64,000 nt of DNA from Candidatus Devosia phytovorans (GTDB taxonomy: Bacteria > Pseudomonadota > Alphaproteobacteria > Rhizobiales > Devosiaceae). Where the stretch lies: positions 1,865,001-1,929,000 of the forward strand of contig CP119312.1 of NCBI GenBank assembly GCA_029202405.1, given 5' to 3'. Of the stretch, positions 42,557 to 49,312 are shown piece after piece. The translations under genes were made by a program, and so were the position numbers. The notes beneath the pieces were generated by a model. The model was not told the origin of the DNA. It did no database searches and saw only the letters and a list, made by a program, of their open reading frames with translations. Every line of letters starts with the position of its first letter. The stretch's first letter is position 1.

Positions 42557-43561
42557 TTACTTCACGAGGTCCACGCCCAGCCCCTGGCAGACCAGTTCGG
42601 TCGTATAGGCCTGGGTCACATCGATGCCGGCGTCGTAGAGGCCAACCTCGACCATATTGTCGTAATAGGTCTTCCAGCGTTCGTCGGTCATGCAACCGAT
42701 GCCCTGCGTCTCCGCTTCGCCCGAAATCAGGATGCCGTATTCCTTCATCTTGTCGATGGAATAGGCGATCTGCTCATCGGTCATTTCCGGATTGTCGGCC
42801 TTGATCAGGTCGTTGCCGGCCGTGTTGTCGCCGTAGAGATAGTTGTACCAGCCGATGATCGAGGCCTCGACGAAACGCTTGGCCACATCGGGGTTTTCGT
42901 CATACCAGGGCTTCATCGCTTCGATGGTCGTCGAATAGGGCGTATAGGTTCCCTGATCGGCCAGCAGCCACACGTCGGGCGCAAAGCCGGCCTCGGTCTC
43001 GATCGAATAGGGCTCGGAGGTCAGGTAACCCTGCTGGATGGCCATGTCGTCGGACAGGAAGGACGCCGGATTGAACTGATAGGGCTCGTATTTCTCGTCA
43101 ACGAAGTCAGGCCAAGCGGCCTTCATCCAGCTGAAATAGCCGGCAAAGCCATCGGCGCTCAGGATGTATTTCGAGGCGCCCGCCAGTTCGGGGAAGGTGG
43201 CGAACTTGCCTGGATGCGACATCAGGATCTGCGGATCCTTCTGAAAGATTGCCGCCAGGGTAATGGTGGGAATGCCTTCCTTGACGCTGTTGATGGCACC
43301 CGTGGCGCCGCCCATGTAGAATTGCACCTGGCCGGAGACGAGCATCGGCCGGCCTGGCGACTGTGGGCCACCCTGGGCAATGGTCACGTCCAGCCCATAT
43401 TCGGCATAGGTGCCGTCGGCGATAGCCTGGTAGTAGCCGCCGTGCTCGGCCTGGGCGAGCCAGTTGGTGGCGAAGGTCACCTTATCCTGCGCCACGGCGC
43501 CCCCAGCCGCGAGGCCGCCCGCCAGGATTGATGCGGTCAGGACAGTCGAAAGTCTCAGCAT
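42557..43561 (-). CDS. ABC transporter substrate-binding protein (NMT1/THI5-like)
   Basis: This 334-residue exported protein has a signal peptide (MLRLSTVLTASILAGGLAAG, cut after AVA) and the two-lobe fold of the NMT1/THI5/SsuA group: VTFATNWLAQAEHGGYYQAI at the start, then GGPQSPGRPMLVSGQVQFYMG and SEPYSIETEAGFAPDV. Known members bind thiamine pyrimidine precursors, sulfonates or nitrate; TNWLAQAEHGG is close to what I recall of the pyrimidine-binding branch. The start ATG at 43561 follows GGGGAG. It opens the minus-strand operon and faces the divergent Rid gene across 193 bases. Confidence 0.88.
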   Translation of the reverse strand: MLRLSTVLTASILAGGLAAGGAVAQDKVTFATNWLAQAEHGGYYQAIADGTYAEYGLDVTIAQGGPQSPGRPMLVSGQVQFYMGGATGAINSVKEGIPTITLAAIFQKDPQILMSHPGKFATFPELAGASKYILSADGFAGYFSWMKAAWPDFVDEKYEPYQFNPASFLSDDMAIQQGYLTSEPYSIETEAGFAPDVWLLADQGTYTPYSTTIEAMKPWYDENPDVAKRFVEASIIGWYNYLYGDNTAGNDLIKADNPEMTDEQIAYSIDKMKEYGILISGEAETQGIGCMTDERWKTYYDNMVEVGLYDAGIDVTQAYTTELVCQGLGVDLVK

Positions 43562-43665
43562 GCTATGCGCTCCCCTTTCCGGCCCCTCAGCCGGATGAAA
43601 TTTGTGCGAGTGCTTCTCCGGGGCAAATGCTGACCGACTGATCAAAAAATGAAAAGCCAAAAAAT

Positions 43666-43686
43666 AGGCATGTTCAGCGGATGCCT
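43666..43686. promoter_or_regulatory. Operator-like inverted repeat between the ABC operon and the Rid gene
   Basis: AGGCAT-N9-ATGCCT lies about 70 bases before the Rid start and 105 before the binding-protein start, in the shared control region 43562-43754. That region is AT-richer than its flanks. The repeat suits a dimeric repressor acting on both directions; no regulator gene is adjacent. Confidence 0.35.
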
Positions 43687-43754
43687 GCCATGCGTGCAAA
43701 TATGTATCAATTGGGCTAGCCAGAGCGAAATCGGCTCGTTAGCATCCGCGCCAA

Positions 43755-44144
43755 ATGACCACTTCACTCAACCCTCCCGACATCCATCCGCCTTTCGCCC
43801 CCTATAGCCACGGCATTGTCGTGCCGGCCGGGCAGAAGCTTGTTTTCTGCTCCGGACAACTCGGCATCGGCGCCGACAACGTCGTGCCGCCCGACTGCGG
43901 GGGACAGGCGCGCATCTGTTTTGACAACATTGCTGCGATCCTGGCCGAGGCGGGTCTGGGGCTCGAACATGTCGTCCGCATCAATGCCTTCGTCACCGGG
44001 CGCGAGCACCTGTCCGACTATATGGCGGTCCGGAACGGGCTCTTTGCAGCACCCTATCCTGCATCCACGCTGATGATCGTTTCGGGCTTTGCCCGGCCGG
44101 AATTTGTCGTCGAGATCGAAGCCATCGCGGCCGGTCCGGCCTGA
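43755..44144 (+). CDS. Rid (YjgF/YER057c/UK114) family protein lacking the catalytic Arg
   Basis: This 129-residue single-domain protein has the Rid fold, which forms trimers: PYSHGIVVPAGQKLVFCSGQLG at the start, FDNIAAILAEAGLGLEHVVRINAFV in the middle, and the closing FVVEIEAIA. RidA breaks reactive enamine/imine intermediates using an Arg in the stretch YPARS; here that stretch reads YPASTLMIV, so the Arg is absent. This places it outside the classical imine deaminase group, in one of the Arg-less subfamilies whose roles are unknown but which often sit in catabolic operons. It is followed ten bases later by the creatininase-family gene. Confidence 0.88.
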   Translation: MTTSLNPPDIHPPFAPYSHGIVVPAGQKLVFCSGQLGIGADNVVPPDCGGQARICFDNIAAILAEAGLGLEHVVRINAFVTGREHLSDYMAVRNGLFAAPYPASTLMIVSGFARPEFVVEIEAIAAGPA

Positions 44145-44154
44145 GGAAACACAT

Positions 44155-44940
44155 ATGCCCCGCAAGATCTGGTGGACCGACTACGCCGCACGCGAATTCG
44201 ACACTATCGACCCGATGAAGACCATTGCCATCCTGCCGATCGCGGCGGTGGAACAGCATGGCCCGCATCTGCCGGTCGGCACCGATACGATCATCAATAC
44301 ATCGATGATGGAATTGCTGGCCGAGCGCGCGCCCGCGGGTCTCGATATTCGCATCCTGCCCGTTCAGGCCATTGGCAAGTCCAACGAGCATATCTGGGCC
44401 AAGGGCACGATCACCCACACGGCCAACAATCTCATCGATGCCTGGACGCAGATCGGGCTCGAAGTGGCGCGGGCGGGGGTCAGAAAAATCGTCTTCGTCA
44501 ATTCGCACGGCGGCAACGAGGAGATCATGGGCATTGTCACCCGCGAACTTCGCGTGCGCGCCGGCATGCTGGCGGTCAAGAGCGGCTGGCGCTTCACACC
44601 GCCTGACGTTTTGACCGATCTCGAACGCCGCCACGGCATTCATGGCGGCGATTCCGAGACCTCGCTGGTGCTTCATTTCAAGCCGCATCTGGTCGACATG
44701 CGCCGGGCGGAGAATTTTGTTTCCATCGCGGCCCGCGACGAGCAACAGTTCCGCTATCTCCGACCCACTGGCGCCTTCGGCCACGTCTATGCCTGGATCG
44801 CCTCGGACATCAATCCGGCCGGCGCGGTCGGCGACGCCAGTCTGGCGACCGCCGAAAAGGGACAGATCATTGCCGAGGCCAATGTGGCGGGCATGCTTGA
44901 AGTCCTGGCCGAAGTCGAGGCCATGCCCCTGCCCCAGTGA
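44155..44940 (+). CDS. Creatininase-family amidohydrolase
   Basis: This 261-residue metal enzyme has the creatininase ligands in order: Glu33, His35 and Asp44 in AVEQHGPHLPVGTDT, then VNSHGGNEEI with the next His and Glu, and later GIHGGDSETS. Family members hydrolyse cyclic amides or amidines (creatinine to creatine) or formamido groups (ArfB in flavin/F420 synthesis, MftE in mycofactocin maturation). Given the deaminase-like and ABC transport genes across the divergent promoter, ring opening of an imported heterocycle is the best guess. The start ATG follows GAGGAA. It is co-directional with the Rid gene. Confidence 0.88.
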   Translation: MPRKIWWTDYAAREFDTIDPMKTIAILPIAAVEQHGPHLPVGTDTIINTSMMELLAERAPAGLDIRILPVQAIGKSNEHIWAKGTITHTANNLIDAWTQIGLEVARAGVRKIVFVNSHGGNEEIMGIVTRELRVRAGMLAVKSGWRFTPPDVLTDLERRHGIHGGDSETSLVLHFKPHLVDMRRAENFVSIAARDEQQFRYLRPTGAFGHVYAWIASDINPAGAVGDASLATAEKGQIIAEANVAGMLEVLAEVEAMPLPQ

Positions 44941-44998
44941 CCGTCGCGAAGATTGCTGTTCGACTTTGGAGCGGCAAATTCTGGCAAAGACTAGCCAT

Positions 44999-45111
44999 TT
45001 GACTATTCGAATAGATCAAACGATGGGCTTGCAAGCCCCTGCAACAGGAAACACAGTCAGCATCACTGACTGACCCAAACGACGGATATTGCTCAATTTT
45101 TATCGTTTGGG
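44999..45111. promoter_or_regulatory. Cluster of four inverted repeats upstream of the GMC oxidoreductase gene
   Basis: The 246-base gap 44941-45186 holds four successive dyads: TTGA-CTATTCGAATAG-ATCAA with a perfect 12-bp core (45003-45014), the 14-bp palindrome GGGCTTGCAAGCCC (45025-45038), CAGTCAG-N5-CTGACTG (45054-45072), and CCCAAACGA-N20-TCGTTTGGG (45074-45111). They may be operator sites, a leader-RNA structure, or the end of the creatininase transcript. None has a proper T-run, so a terminator is not shown. Confidence 0.45.
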
Positions 45112-45186
45112 GCGGCCCTTTGCAAAGGAGCCTGCTGCTTGATCGTGCCTCACATTTCGCCGCGCCGATTCTAGCAGGGGGAAATC

Positions 45187-46755
45187 TTGGCGCTTTCGAG
45201 CGACCTCCAGAACATTCCCGGCGGAAATCATGCAGACGTTGCCATCGTGGGCGCAGGTGCGGTCGGCCTGCTGCTGGCCGCCGACCTCGCACGTGCCGGC
45301 AAGAGGGTGCTGCTGCTGGAAGCGGGGCAGACCGATCCCAACGCTGCGGACTATGTCTTTGACGAGATATCGAGTGCTGGCCGGCGGTTCACAGGGCTGC
45401 AGGAAGGGCGATTCCGGACGCTGGGTGGGACGACGACCCAATGGGGCGGCCAGCTGGTACCGCTCGAACCCATGGTGTTTGGCGAACGCGACTGGCTGGC
45501 GGAGAGCGGCTGGCCGATCGAGTCGACCGAACTTGCCGAAGCTTATCAGGCAACATTTGATCTGCTCGGCATGCGCGGACGTCTCAGCGAGCGGGAAGTC
45601 TGGCAGCAGCTCAGGGCCAAGCCGCCGGCAACGGGCGACGACCTCGACCTGTTCCTGACCCGTTGGGCACCCGAGCCCAATTTTGCGCGCCAGTTTGCCA
45701 GGGATCTCAGGGACAATCCCAGGCTCGTTGCGCTGACTGGCGCCACGGTCAGCAGCCTGTTCCTGCAGGGCGGCGGGCAGAGGGTCGGGCTGAACGTCAC
45801 GAGTGGGACAGGCAATGTGCGGATAACGGCGGGCGCTGTCGTGCTGGCCAATGGCACAATCGAGATTGCGCGGCTGCTGATGCTGCCGCTGGAGGGCGCG
45901 GGCGTGGCGCCCTGGGCCAGTAACCCCTGGCTGGGGCGCGGCTTTGTCGACCATGTGGATGTCGATGCAGGTCTGGTGCGCGTGCTTGATGTCCAGCGCT
46001 TCCATGATGTCTTCGATGCCGCCGTCCTGGGAGGCCTCAAGTATCTCCCCAAACTCAAGCTATCGGAACAGGCGCAACGGCGGGACCGGTTGCTGGGTGT
46101 GGCGGCACATTTCGTTTCGACCTCGGCGCGGACGGCGCAATTGACTGCCCTCAAGACCATGGCGCGGAACCTGATCAACCGGACGGCGCTGGAGCATGAA
46201 GGGCTCGACTTCCGGCACCTGCCACTGCTGCTGGATACGATTGCCCGGACGGCGGAGCGTTTCCTGCTGCATCGCCGGATCTATAATCCTGACGATGGTG
46301 GAATCCTGCTGCGACTCACAGGCGAGCAGATGATGGTGCGCGAGAGCGGGCTGGCGCTGACCGACCAGCGCGACACGCTTGGCAGGCCGAGGGCGACGCT
46401 CGACTGGCGCGTGGATGGCGTGGAGCTTGGAACGCTGGCCAGTTTTGCTGTCCGGGTTGCCGACTATCTCGAAAGGGCGGGACTTGCGGAGGTCGAGATC
46501 GATCCCCAGCTCCTTGCACGCGACCCGGCGTTTCTCGAAAGGATCGAGGATGGCTTTCACCATATGGGCATGGCGCGAATGGGCGCTTCGCCGAGCGACG
46601 GCGTTGTCGATCGAGAGCTCAAAGTGTTCGGGACGAACAATCTTTTCGTCGCCGGTGCAGCCACTTTCCGATCTGCGGGTTTTGCCAATCCAACGCTAAC
46701 GGCTTTGGCGCTGGCACTGCGCCTGTCGAGGGCGCTGCAGAGCGGCACGCCTTAG
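45187..46755 (+). CDS. GMC-family FAD oxidoreductase
   Basis: This 522-residue flavoprotein oxidises an alcohol group, usually of a sugar, sterol or choline. The FAD-binding start DVAIVGAGAVGLLLAADLA holds GxGxxG, LGGTTTQWGGQLVPL is the loop near the flavin, and the C-terminus has the GMC pattern HHMGMARMG, LKVFGTNNLFVAGAATF and GFANPTLTALALALRL, with the catalytic His pair in HHMG. There is no signal peptide or Tat motif, so it is probably cytoplasmic. The start is a TTG at 45187 with AGGGGG five bases upstream. The substrate is unknown. The beta-propeller gene follows after 21 bases. Confidence 0.87.
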   Translation: MALSSDLQNIPGGNHADVAIVGAGAVGLLLAADLARAGKRVLLLEAGQTDPNAADYVFDEISSAGRRFTGLQEGRFRTLGGTTTQWGGQLVPLEPMVFGERDWLAESGWPIESTELAEAYQATFDLLGMRGRLSEREVWQQLRAKPPATGDDLDLFLTRWAPEPNFARQFARDLRDNPRLVALTGATVSSLFLQGGGQRVGLNVTSGTGNVRITAGAVVLANGTIEIARLLMLPLEGAGVAPWASNPWLGRGFVDHVDVDAGLVRVLDVQRFHDVFDAAVLGGLKYLPKLKLSEQAQRRDRLLGVAAHFVSTSARTAQLTALKTMARNLINRTALEHEGLDFRHLPLLLDTIARTAERFLLHRRIYNPDDGGILLRLTGEQMMVRESGLALTDQRDTLGRPRATLDWRVDGVELGTLASFAVRVADYLERAGLAEVEIDPQLLARDPAFLERIEDGFHHMGMARMGASPSDGVVDRELKVFGTNNLFVAGAATFRSAGFANPTLTALALALRLSRALQSGTP

Positions 46756-46776
46756 CGGCCCATTGATGGAGATGCC

Positions 46777-47682
46777 ATGCCTTTCCCGTTTTTCCGCCGC
46801 GGTCGTCACCTTTCAAAGGGGCAGGTTGCACAGCTGACCATCGTCGATCTCGACGGCAGGCAGCAGGTGATCCACACCGCCGACAGCGTGATCGAAGCGC
46901 CCAACTGGACGCCGGACGGGCAATGGCTGGTGGTCAATGGCGGCGGGCGGCTGTATCGGCTGCCGGTGACCGGGGGCACGCTGGAGGCGATCGATAGCGG
47001 TGTGGCGACGCGGCTCAACAATGACCATGTGCTCTCCCCGGATGGTCGCACGGCCTATGTGAGTTCGGACGACGGCCATCTCTATGCCGTGCCGCTGGCC
47101 GGCGGCGTGACGCGGCGGATTTCCAACGACCATGCGACACCGCACCACTATTATCTGCATGGCATTTCGCCCGATGGGCAGACGCTGGCCTATGTGGCGG
47201 TGGAGGAGCCCGCTGGGAAGCGCATGGTCAATGTGTTCACGATCCCGGCGGCAGGTGGACCGGACAGGCGGTTGACGGAGGTCAGCGTGCCCTGCGACGG
47301 GCCAGAATATTCGCCGGACGGGAAATGGATCTACTTCAATTCCGAGCTCGCCGCCTCGCAGCCCGGCCATGCGCAGATTTTCCGGATGAAGGTAGACGGT
47401 AGCGGGATCGAACAATTGACTTTTGACGATCGGGTCAACTGGTTTCCCCATGTTTCGCCGGATGGCCGGCATGTCGCCTATCTCAGCTATCCGGAAGGCA
47501 CGACCGGCCATCCGCCGGACAAGGATGTCGAGTTGCGGCTGATGTCGCCGGAGGGCGGGAACAACCGGTTGCTGGCGACCTGCTTCGGGGGCCAGGGGAC
47601 GATCAATGTCAATTCCTGGTCACCGGACAGCAGGCGGCTGGCCTTTGTCGCCTATCCGCGGGCGAGTGCCCGGCCTGGCTAG
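46777..47682 (+). CDS. TolB-like beta-propeller protein (PD40/WD40-like repeats)
   Basis: This 301-residue protein is made of repeated blade motifs with the PD40 pattern: NWTPDGQWLVVN, LSPDGRTAYVSS, ISPDGQTLAYVA, YSPDGKWIYFNS, VSPDGRHVAYLS and WSPDSRRLAFVA. About six blades can be counted, forming a propeller like that of TolB or the N-terminal part of S9 peptidases. There is no peptidase domain and no evident signal peptide, so it differs from TolB itself and should be cytoplasmic. Role unknown; it probably shares a transcript with the GMC oxidoreductase. Confidence 0.85.
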   Translation: MPFPFFRRGRHLSKGQVAQLTIVDLDGRQQVIHTADSVIEAPNWTPDGQWLVVNGGGRLYRLPVTGGTLEAIDSGVATRLNNDHVLSPDGRTAYVSSDDGHLYAVPLAGGVTRRISNDHATPHHYYLHGISPDGQTLAYVAVEEPAGKRMVNVFTIPAAGGPDRRLTEVSVPCDGPEYSPDGKWIYFNSELAASQPGHAQIFRMKVDGSGIEQLTFDDRVNWFPHVSPDGRHVAYLSYPEGTTGHPPDKDVELRLMSPEGGNNRLLATCFGGQGTINVNSWSPDSRRLAFVAYPRASARPG

Positions 47683-47713
47683 TCGTCGCCGGGCCAATCC
47701 TGCTACGCCAGGG

Positions 47714-49192
47714 TTACCAGTTGGCGGCTATGTATTTGGTTTCGCAGAATTCGAGGATGCCGTGGTGCGCACCTTCGCGGCCGAGGCCGCTCTGCTTGGT
47801 GCCGCCGAAGGGTGCGGCGGGGTCGGAGATGGCGCCGCGATTGAGGCCGACCATACCGCTTTCCATGCGCTCCGAAACCCGCAGGCCGCGCGCGAGGTCC
47901 GATGTAAAGACGTATGACACGAGGCCAAAGTCGCTGTTGTTGGCGGCGGCGATGGCCTCATCCTCGGTGGCGAAGGTGGTGATGGCGGCGATCGGTCCGA
48001 AGATTTCCTGGCGGGTGATGTCGGCGTCTTCTGCGACATCGAACAGGACGGTCGGGGGGAAGTAGAAGCCGTCGCGGACCAGCGGCTTGCCGCCCACCAA
48101 GATTTTGGCGCCGCGCTGCTCGGCATCAGTGACGAGGCCGGCCACGCGGTCGACGGCAGCCTGGGTGATGAGCGGGCCGCATTGAGTCCGGCTGTCATAG
48201 CCGGCGCCGACGACGAGGGCGCCCATGCGTTCAGCGAGCTTTTGCGAGAAGGCTTCGGCTATGCCCTGCTGTACGTAAAAGCGATTGGCGGCGGTGCAGG
48301 CCTCGCCGCCATTGCGCATCTTGGCCAGCATGGCCCCTTCGATGGCGAGATCGAGATCGGCATCGTCGAAGACGATGAAGGGCGCGTTGCCGCCCAGCTC
48401 CATCGAGCAGGAAATGACCTGGTCGGCGGCTTCCTTGAGGAGGATGCGGCCGACCGGCGTCGAGCCGGTGAAGCTGAGCTTGCGGACGCGCTTGTCATGC
48501 AGCATGGCGCTGGTGACCGGGCCAGCGGCGCTGGTGGTGATGACATTGACGACACCGGGCGGCAGGCCGGATTCCTGGTAAATCTGCGCCAGCGCGAAGG
48601 CGGTCAGCGGCGTTTCGCTGGCGGGTTTGAGCACGCAGGTACAGCCCGCGGCCAGGGCCGGAGCGATCTTGCGGGTCGCCATGGCGGCGGGAAAATTCCA
48701 CGGGGTGATCAGCACCGCCACGCCGATGGGCTGGTGCTCGACGATGATCTTGTTGGCGCCGCTGGGCGCCGTATAGATTTCGCCGTTGAGGCGCACGGCT
48801 TCTTCGGCGAACCAGCGAAAGAACTCGGCGGCATAGGTGACTTCGGCCAGCGCATCGGGAAGCGCCTTGCCGTTTTCGAGACTGATCAGCTCGGCCAGCA
48901 TCTCCCGGCGCTCGATCATCAGCGCGTAGCATTTGCGCAGGATTTCCGATCTGTCGCGCGGTGGCGTGGCGGCCCATGCAGGCGCGGCGTCATGTGCCGC
49001 TTTCACTGCGTCTATGGCATCTTCGACGCTGGCATCGGCAATGGTGACGATGACGACCCCGGAGGAGGGATCGACCACATCGATGCGCTTGCCGGTGGCG
49101 CTTTCGTGCCATTTTCCGGCGATATGCAGATCCCTGGGGATGGCGCCGATATCGAAACTGAGCTGCGCCGTTATGGTCTCGATTGCGTTCAT
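47714..49192 (-). CDS. gabD: NAD(P)-dependent aldehyde dehydrogenase, succinate-semialdehyde type
   Basis: This 492-residue aldehyde dehydrogenase has the catalytic Cys299 in GGEACTAANRF and the activating Glu in MELGGNAPFIVFDDADLD. The cofactor site is ITPWNFPAAMATRKIAPALAAGC and KLSFTGSTPVGR. The blocks GSTPVGRILLKEAA, GGNAPFIVFDDADLD.A and QSGLGREGAHHGILEF are those of succinate-semialdehyde dehydrogenases (GabD/YneI group), which feed succinate into the TCA cycle. Related glutarate-semialdehyde and other dehydrogenases share them, so the exact substrate is not certain. It stands alone, convergent with the propeller gene. Confidence 0.88.
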   Translation of the reverse strand: MNAIETITAQLSFDIGAIPRDLHIAGKWHESATGKRIDVVDPSSGVVIVTIADASVEDAIDAVKAAHDAAPAWAATPPRDRSEILRKCYALMIERREMLAELISLENGKALPDALAEVTYAAEFFRWFAEEAVRLNGEIYTAPSGANKIIVEHQPIGVAVLITPWNFPAAMATRKIAPALAAGCTCVLKPASETPLTAFALAQIYQESGLPPGVVNVITTSAAGPVTSAMLHDKRVRKLSFTGSTPVGRILLKEAADQVISCSMELGGNAPFIVFDDADLDLAIEGAMLAKMRNGGEACTAANRFYVQQGIAEAFSQKLAERMGALVVGAGYDSRTQCGPLITQAAVDRVAGLVTDAEQRGAKILVGGKPLVRDGFYFPPTVLFDVAEDADITRQEIFGPIAAITTFATEDEAIAAANNSDFGLVSYVFTSDLARGLRVSERMESGMVGLNRGAISDPAAPFGGTKQSGLGREGAHHGILEFCETKYIAANW

Positions 49193-49279
49193 GCCAGCTA
49201 TCCTTCTTGCGTCCCCGTGAGTAACCCGGCGGGACCAGCTTCGACCAGAGGCTTGCTGCGATGTGATGGCGCGGGAAGG

Positions 49280-49307
49280 CTGCCTCCCCTCACGAGGGGG
49301 GAGGCAG
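49280..49307 (-). terminator. Stem-loop downstream of the malic enzyme gene
   Basis: CTGCCTCC (49280-49287) pairs with GGAGGCAG (49300-49307), with more C-G pairing inside, six bases past the malic enzyme stop. No T-run follows, so it is a weak terminator or 3'-end hairpin. Confidence 0.5.
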
Positions 49308-49312
49308 GATGA

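Noticed and set aside
41744..43531. 595-codon plus-strand open frame opposite the ABC transporter genes
   Set aside because: It is antisense to three well-supported genes, its product is rich in low-information Gly/Arg/His/Asp stretches, and it matches no family. High-GC codon use on the coding strand leaves such frames open.
43562..43754. Possible THI-box (TPP riboswitch) upstream of the ABC operon
   Set aside because: The binding protein resembles thiamine-precursor binders, so I looked for the conserved CTGAGA and ACCTGATC.GG blocks; neither is present on the relevant strand.
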